Origin: Arthrobacter sp. ERGS1:01
GTDB lineage: Bacteria > Actinomycetota > Actinomycetes > Actinomycetales > Micrococcaceae
Length of the DNA stretch: 64,000 nucleotides
Assembly (NCBI RefSeq): GCF_001281315.1
Contig: NZ_CP012479.1
Coordinates: 3,348,001 to 3,412,000 of the forward strand
Direction: 5' to 3'
The notes under the pieces were generated by a model that did not search any database, was not told where the DNA came from, and was given only the letters and a program-made list of their open reading frames with translations. A program made the translations under genes and the position numbers. Numbering within the stretch: the first letter of the stretch is position 1; each line of letters begins with the position of its first letter. Of the stretch, positions 61,516-64,000 are shown one piece after another.

Positions 61516-63024
61516 TTAGGGGAGCTTGGCCGGGACCGTCCGCACCAGCCCGGCGGCCTCTTCGCGGCGCAGCTGGGAGTTCCAGTGACCATAGGAGAAG
61601 TAGAAGATCAGCCCGAGAACCACCCAGCCGGCAAAGAATACCCACGTCATGGTGGCCAGGTTGAACATGAGGTAGATGCACAGGATTGCGGAAATGATCG
61701 GCAGCACAGGCCCAAACGGGACACGGAACGAAGGCTTGAGGTCCGGGCGCTTGCGGCGCAGCACCAGGATGCCGATGCTGACCATGACGAACGCGCTCAG
61801 GGTACCGATGTTGATCATCTCGCCCAGCACTTCCACGGGCGTGAAACCGGCAAGAATTGCCACGACGGCGCCGCACAGGATCTGCGTGCGGGCGGGGGTT
61901 CCACGCTTGTCGGAGGTGCGGCTCAGTGCGCGCGGCAGCATGCCGTCGCGGCTCATGGCCATGCTGACGCGGGCAAGGCCCATCAGCAGCACCATGATGA
62001 CGGTGGTCAAGCCGATCAGCGAGCCCAGGGAAATGACGACGACGGCCCAGTCTGCTCCGACCAGGTGGAAGGCTGTGGCCAGCGACGGATCGGCCTGGGC
62101 GGCAAGATCCTTGTAGGAAACCATGCCCGTGACCACCAGGGTGACGAGGATGTACAGGACCGTGACCACGGCCAGGCCGGCAAAGATGCCGCGCGGCAGG
62201 GTCTTGGCCGGGTTCTTTACTTCCTCGGCGCTGGTGGCCACCACGTCAAAGCCGATAAAGGCGAAGAACACCAGTGCGGCACCGGAAATAATGCCGGTGA
62301 ACCCGTACATGGCCGGGGTGGCGCCGGTCAGGAAGGACAGGAAGGGCTGGGTGGTCCAGGAGATGTCGGTGTTCGCGGCCGGTTCGGAGGTGGGGATGAA
62401 CGGCGCATAGTTGCCGGCCTTGACGAAGAAGAAACCCACCACGATGACAAAGATGACGATCGCGATCTTGATCATGGTGAAGACGTTGTTGATGCGGGCC
62501 GACAGTTTGGTGCCAAGCACCAGGACCACGGTGAAGGCCGCCACCACGATCAACGGCCCCCAGTAGACCGTCACGCCAAGGACCGAGACATTGGAGGGCA
62601 CATTCACGTGCACCGCCTCCAGGAAGTTACTGAGGTACACGCCCCAATATTTCGCGATGACCGAGGCGGCCATGAGCAGTTCCAGGATCAGGTTCCAGCC
62701 GATGATCCAGGCCAGCAGCTCCCCCATGGTGGCGTAGGTAAACACATAGGCGCTGCCGGTCACGGGGATCGCGGTGGCAAATTCGGCGTAACACATGACC
62801 GCCAGGGCACAGGTGATGGCTGCCAGCACGAACGAGATGGTCACGGCGGGCCCGGCGTAGTTGGCCGCGGCCTTGGCTCCGACCGAGAAGATGCCCGCGC
62901 CAACGGCGACCGCAATTCCCATGATCATCAGGTCCCAAGTGCTCAGGGTCCTTTTCAGGGTGCGCCCGGGCTCGTCGGCATCGGCGAGGGAGTGTTCAAT
63001 GGATTTGGTGCGGAACAAGTTCAT
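61516..63024 (-). CDS. Amino-acid permease, APC superfamily (cationic type)
   Basis: A 502-residue, 12-13-helix transporter. The GIAVAVGAGIFSVGAKAA segment of helix 1, PVTGSAYVFTYATMGE in helix 3 and FFAFIGFDVVATSAEEVKNPAKTLPRGI are typical of cationic amino-acid transporters and YhdG/RocE-like proteins. It imports amino acids with protons. ATG start at 63024 after an AT-rich leader. Confidence 0.93.
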   Translation of the reverse strand: MNLFRTKSIEHSLADADEPGRTLKRTLSTWDLMIMGIAVAVGAGIFSVGAKAAANYAGPAVTISFVLAAITCALAVMCYAEFATAIPVTGSAYVFTYATMGELLAWIIGWNLILELLMAASVIAKYWGVYLSNFLEAVHVNVPSNVSVLGVTVYWGPLIVVAAFTVVLVLGTKLSARINNVFTMIKIAIVIFVIVVGFFFVKAGNYAPFIPTSEPAANTDISWTTQPFLSFLTGATPAMYGFTGIISGAALVFFAFIGFDVVATSAEEVKNPAKTLPRGIFAGLAVVTVLYILVTLVVTGMVSYKDLAAQADPSLATAFHLVGADWAVVVISLGSLIGLTTVIMVLLMGLARVSMAMSRDGMLPRALSRTSDKRGTPARTQILCGAVVAILAGFTPVEVLGEMINIGTLSAFVMVSIGILVLRRKRPDLKPSFRVPFGPVLPIISAILCIYLMFNLATMTWVFFAGWVVLGLIFYFSYGHWNSQLRREEAAGLVRTVPAKLP

Positions 63025-63150
63025 GGAAATCGCTTAATCTTCAGGTTTTTTACAACTCGACAACACTAGCGAAGCCCTATCAGAATATCGTCATTGCGCC
63101 GATTCTGTCTCACGATGTGAAACACGCTCGCCGTAAGGTTCCGTCACACT

Positions 63151-64000
63151 TTATGAGAGCCAGCCGAGCGTAATCCGCCCGCTGTAGGGGACGACGCCGT
63201 CGGCGGTCGCGTCGACATCGACGTATCCGGCGAGCAGGAAGGTGAGCAGGGGCATGGACAGCTCGAAGGTGCGGGACTGCGCAGTGTCCGCTGCCGCGGT
63301 GCAGTTGATGGCCGTGGAACCGCCCACCGTCGCATCCGTGCATTTCCAGGCTTCAGGCATCGTTACCGTGGCCGGGGCTGCGAGCCCACTATTTGGGTAC
63401 TTGAACGTGACGGCGGCGTTCTTGAGCCCGCCTGTGGCGTCCGTGGCCAGGGTGATCCGGACGGTGGTGGACTGAAGCCCGTTCCGGACAAGCTCCGAGG
63501 TCATCGTAATGCCGGCGGATTCGGGCACGGTGGGATCGGTGGGCGTGGTCGTCGGATCCGTCGTCGGGGACGGGGATGCGGTGGCGGACGGTTCCGCCGT
63601 TTCGCTGGGTTCCGGCGTCGGGGTGGGCGTCGGCGACTGTGTGGGTGACGGCGTCGCCGTCGGTGAGGGCGACGCTGTTGCGGTCGGTGCCGCCGTGGTG
63701 GTCGGCGACGGTGCCACGGTCGCGGTAGGGCTCGCTGAAGGTGCAGGCGTCGGCACCGGGGTCTGCTCCGGAGCCGGTTCCGGCGCTGTCGGGAGGGCCG
63801 GGCTGATCGGCTCCGGCCGGTTTCCCTCGGGCAGGATCACGATCGGCGCCTGGATCACGGGCGGGCTCGGCACATCCGCCGGCGTTGGCCGGGCGCCGGG
63901 CGTCACCCAGGGACTGGGTGTGGACGCAGGCCGCTTGCTCGTGCCGGGAGCCGGCGTCGTCGGTCCAACGGCGGGGGCTTGACTGACCGGCCCGGGCTGT
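63151..64000 (-). CDS. Pro/Thr-rich exported protein, 5' end outside the window
   Basis: The frame is open to the window edge, so the start and any signal peptide are missing. About 282 residues remain. A Pro/Ala/Thr linker (TPTPTPEPSETAEPSATASP is typical) leads to a C-terminal beta domain with TMTSELVRNGLQSTTVRI, AVTFKYPNSGLAAPA and CTDATVGGSTAINCTAAADTA, two Cys that could pair. It ends SGRITLGWLS, with no sortase signal. It is probably a secreted adhesin-like or wall-associated protein. A start at GTG 63906 is unlikely because coding character continues upstream. Confidence 0.7.
   Translation of the reverse strand, partial: QPGPVSQAPAVGPTTPAPGTSKRPASTPSPWVTPGARPTPADVPSPPVIQAPIVILPEGNRPEPISPALPTAPEPAPEQTPVPTPAPSASPTATVAPSPTTTAAPTATASPSPTATPSPTQSPTPTPTPEPSETAEPSATASPSPTTDPTTTPTDPTVPESAGITMTSELVRNGLQSTTVRITLATDATGGLKNAAVTFKYPNSGLAAPATVTMPEAWKCTDATVGGSTAINCTAAADTAQSRTFELSMPLLTFLLAGYVDVDATADGVVPYSGRITLGWLS

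Overview
The window is high-GC chromosomal DNA with short operons, frequent GTG starts and GGAGG-type ribosome sites. It encodes actinobacterial hallmarks: a resuscitation-promoting factor with LysM, fused PutA, LAXTG sortase substrates, kdpFABCDE and a SoxR with the [2Fe-2S] cysteines. Gene content and protein style fit a soil Micrococcaceae, most likely Arthrobacter in the broad sense. This placement is inference from the proteins, not a database match. No prophage, insertion sequence, rRNA operon or CRISPR array was seen. The only RNA gene is one tRNA-Tyr.

Layout. 1-1076: 3'-truncated DEAD-box RNA helicase. 1494-9265: two paralogous secreted GH110-like beta-helix glycosidases with LASTG cell-wall signals, separated by a MOSC-domain gene. 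9513-12533: NAD(P)-binding protein, DHA2-type MFS exporter and its PadR regulator. 12609-20287: complete kdpFABCDE potassium locus, with tandem 11-bp boxes upstream. 20480-25619: SDR, amidohydrolase, Rpf-LysM protein, SoxR with its box, metallo-beta-lactamase-fold protein. 25747-29334: GH89-like alpha-N-acetylglucosaminidase with two CBM51/NPCBM modules and a third LASTG signal. 29452-32017: transsulfuration pair metB-cbs. 32112-38846: AraC, VOC protein, PutA, LysR, IT-superfamily permease. 38875-42489: a cluster of poorly known genes with two broken ones (a DUF2975 operon whose HTH partner is reduced to 24 codons, and a frameshifted small gene). 42563-50905: DNA glycosylase, ABM monooxygenase, thioredoxin, MarR-MFS pair with a 31-bp palindrome, GNATs, cell-surface proteins, tRNA-Tyr, YajQ, two-domain VOC protein. 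51008-64000: NarL-type two-component system, phosphoglycerate-mutase-like protein, class V aminotransferase, M48 protease, MFS, ankyrin protein, fur-katA with a frameshift in katA, DUF2461, DUF2236, amino-acid permease, and a truncated Pro/Thr-rich exported protein.

Themes. (1) Three large surface enzymes (GH110, GH110, GH89) would together trim alpha-Gal and alpha-GlcNAc caps of mucin- or blood-group-like glycans. All carry LAXTG signals of the class E sortase type; no sortase is in the window. (2) Oxidative stress and detoxification recur: SoxR, thioredoxin, fur-katA, VOC proteins and three MFS exporters with MarR or PadR regulators. (3) Seven convergent gene junctions hold compact repeat elements, six of them long perfect or near-perfect inverted repeats. 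Three share the arm ACGCCGTATCACTTTTGGC, so this looks like a dispersed family of intergenic hairpins, probably working as bidirectional terminators. This is the most unusual non-coding signal in the window.
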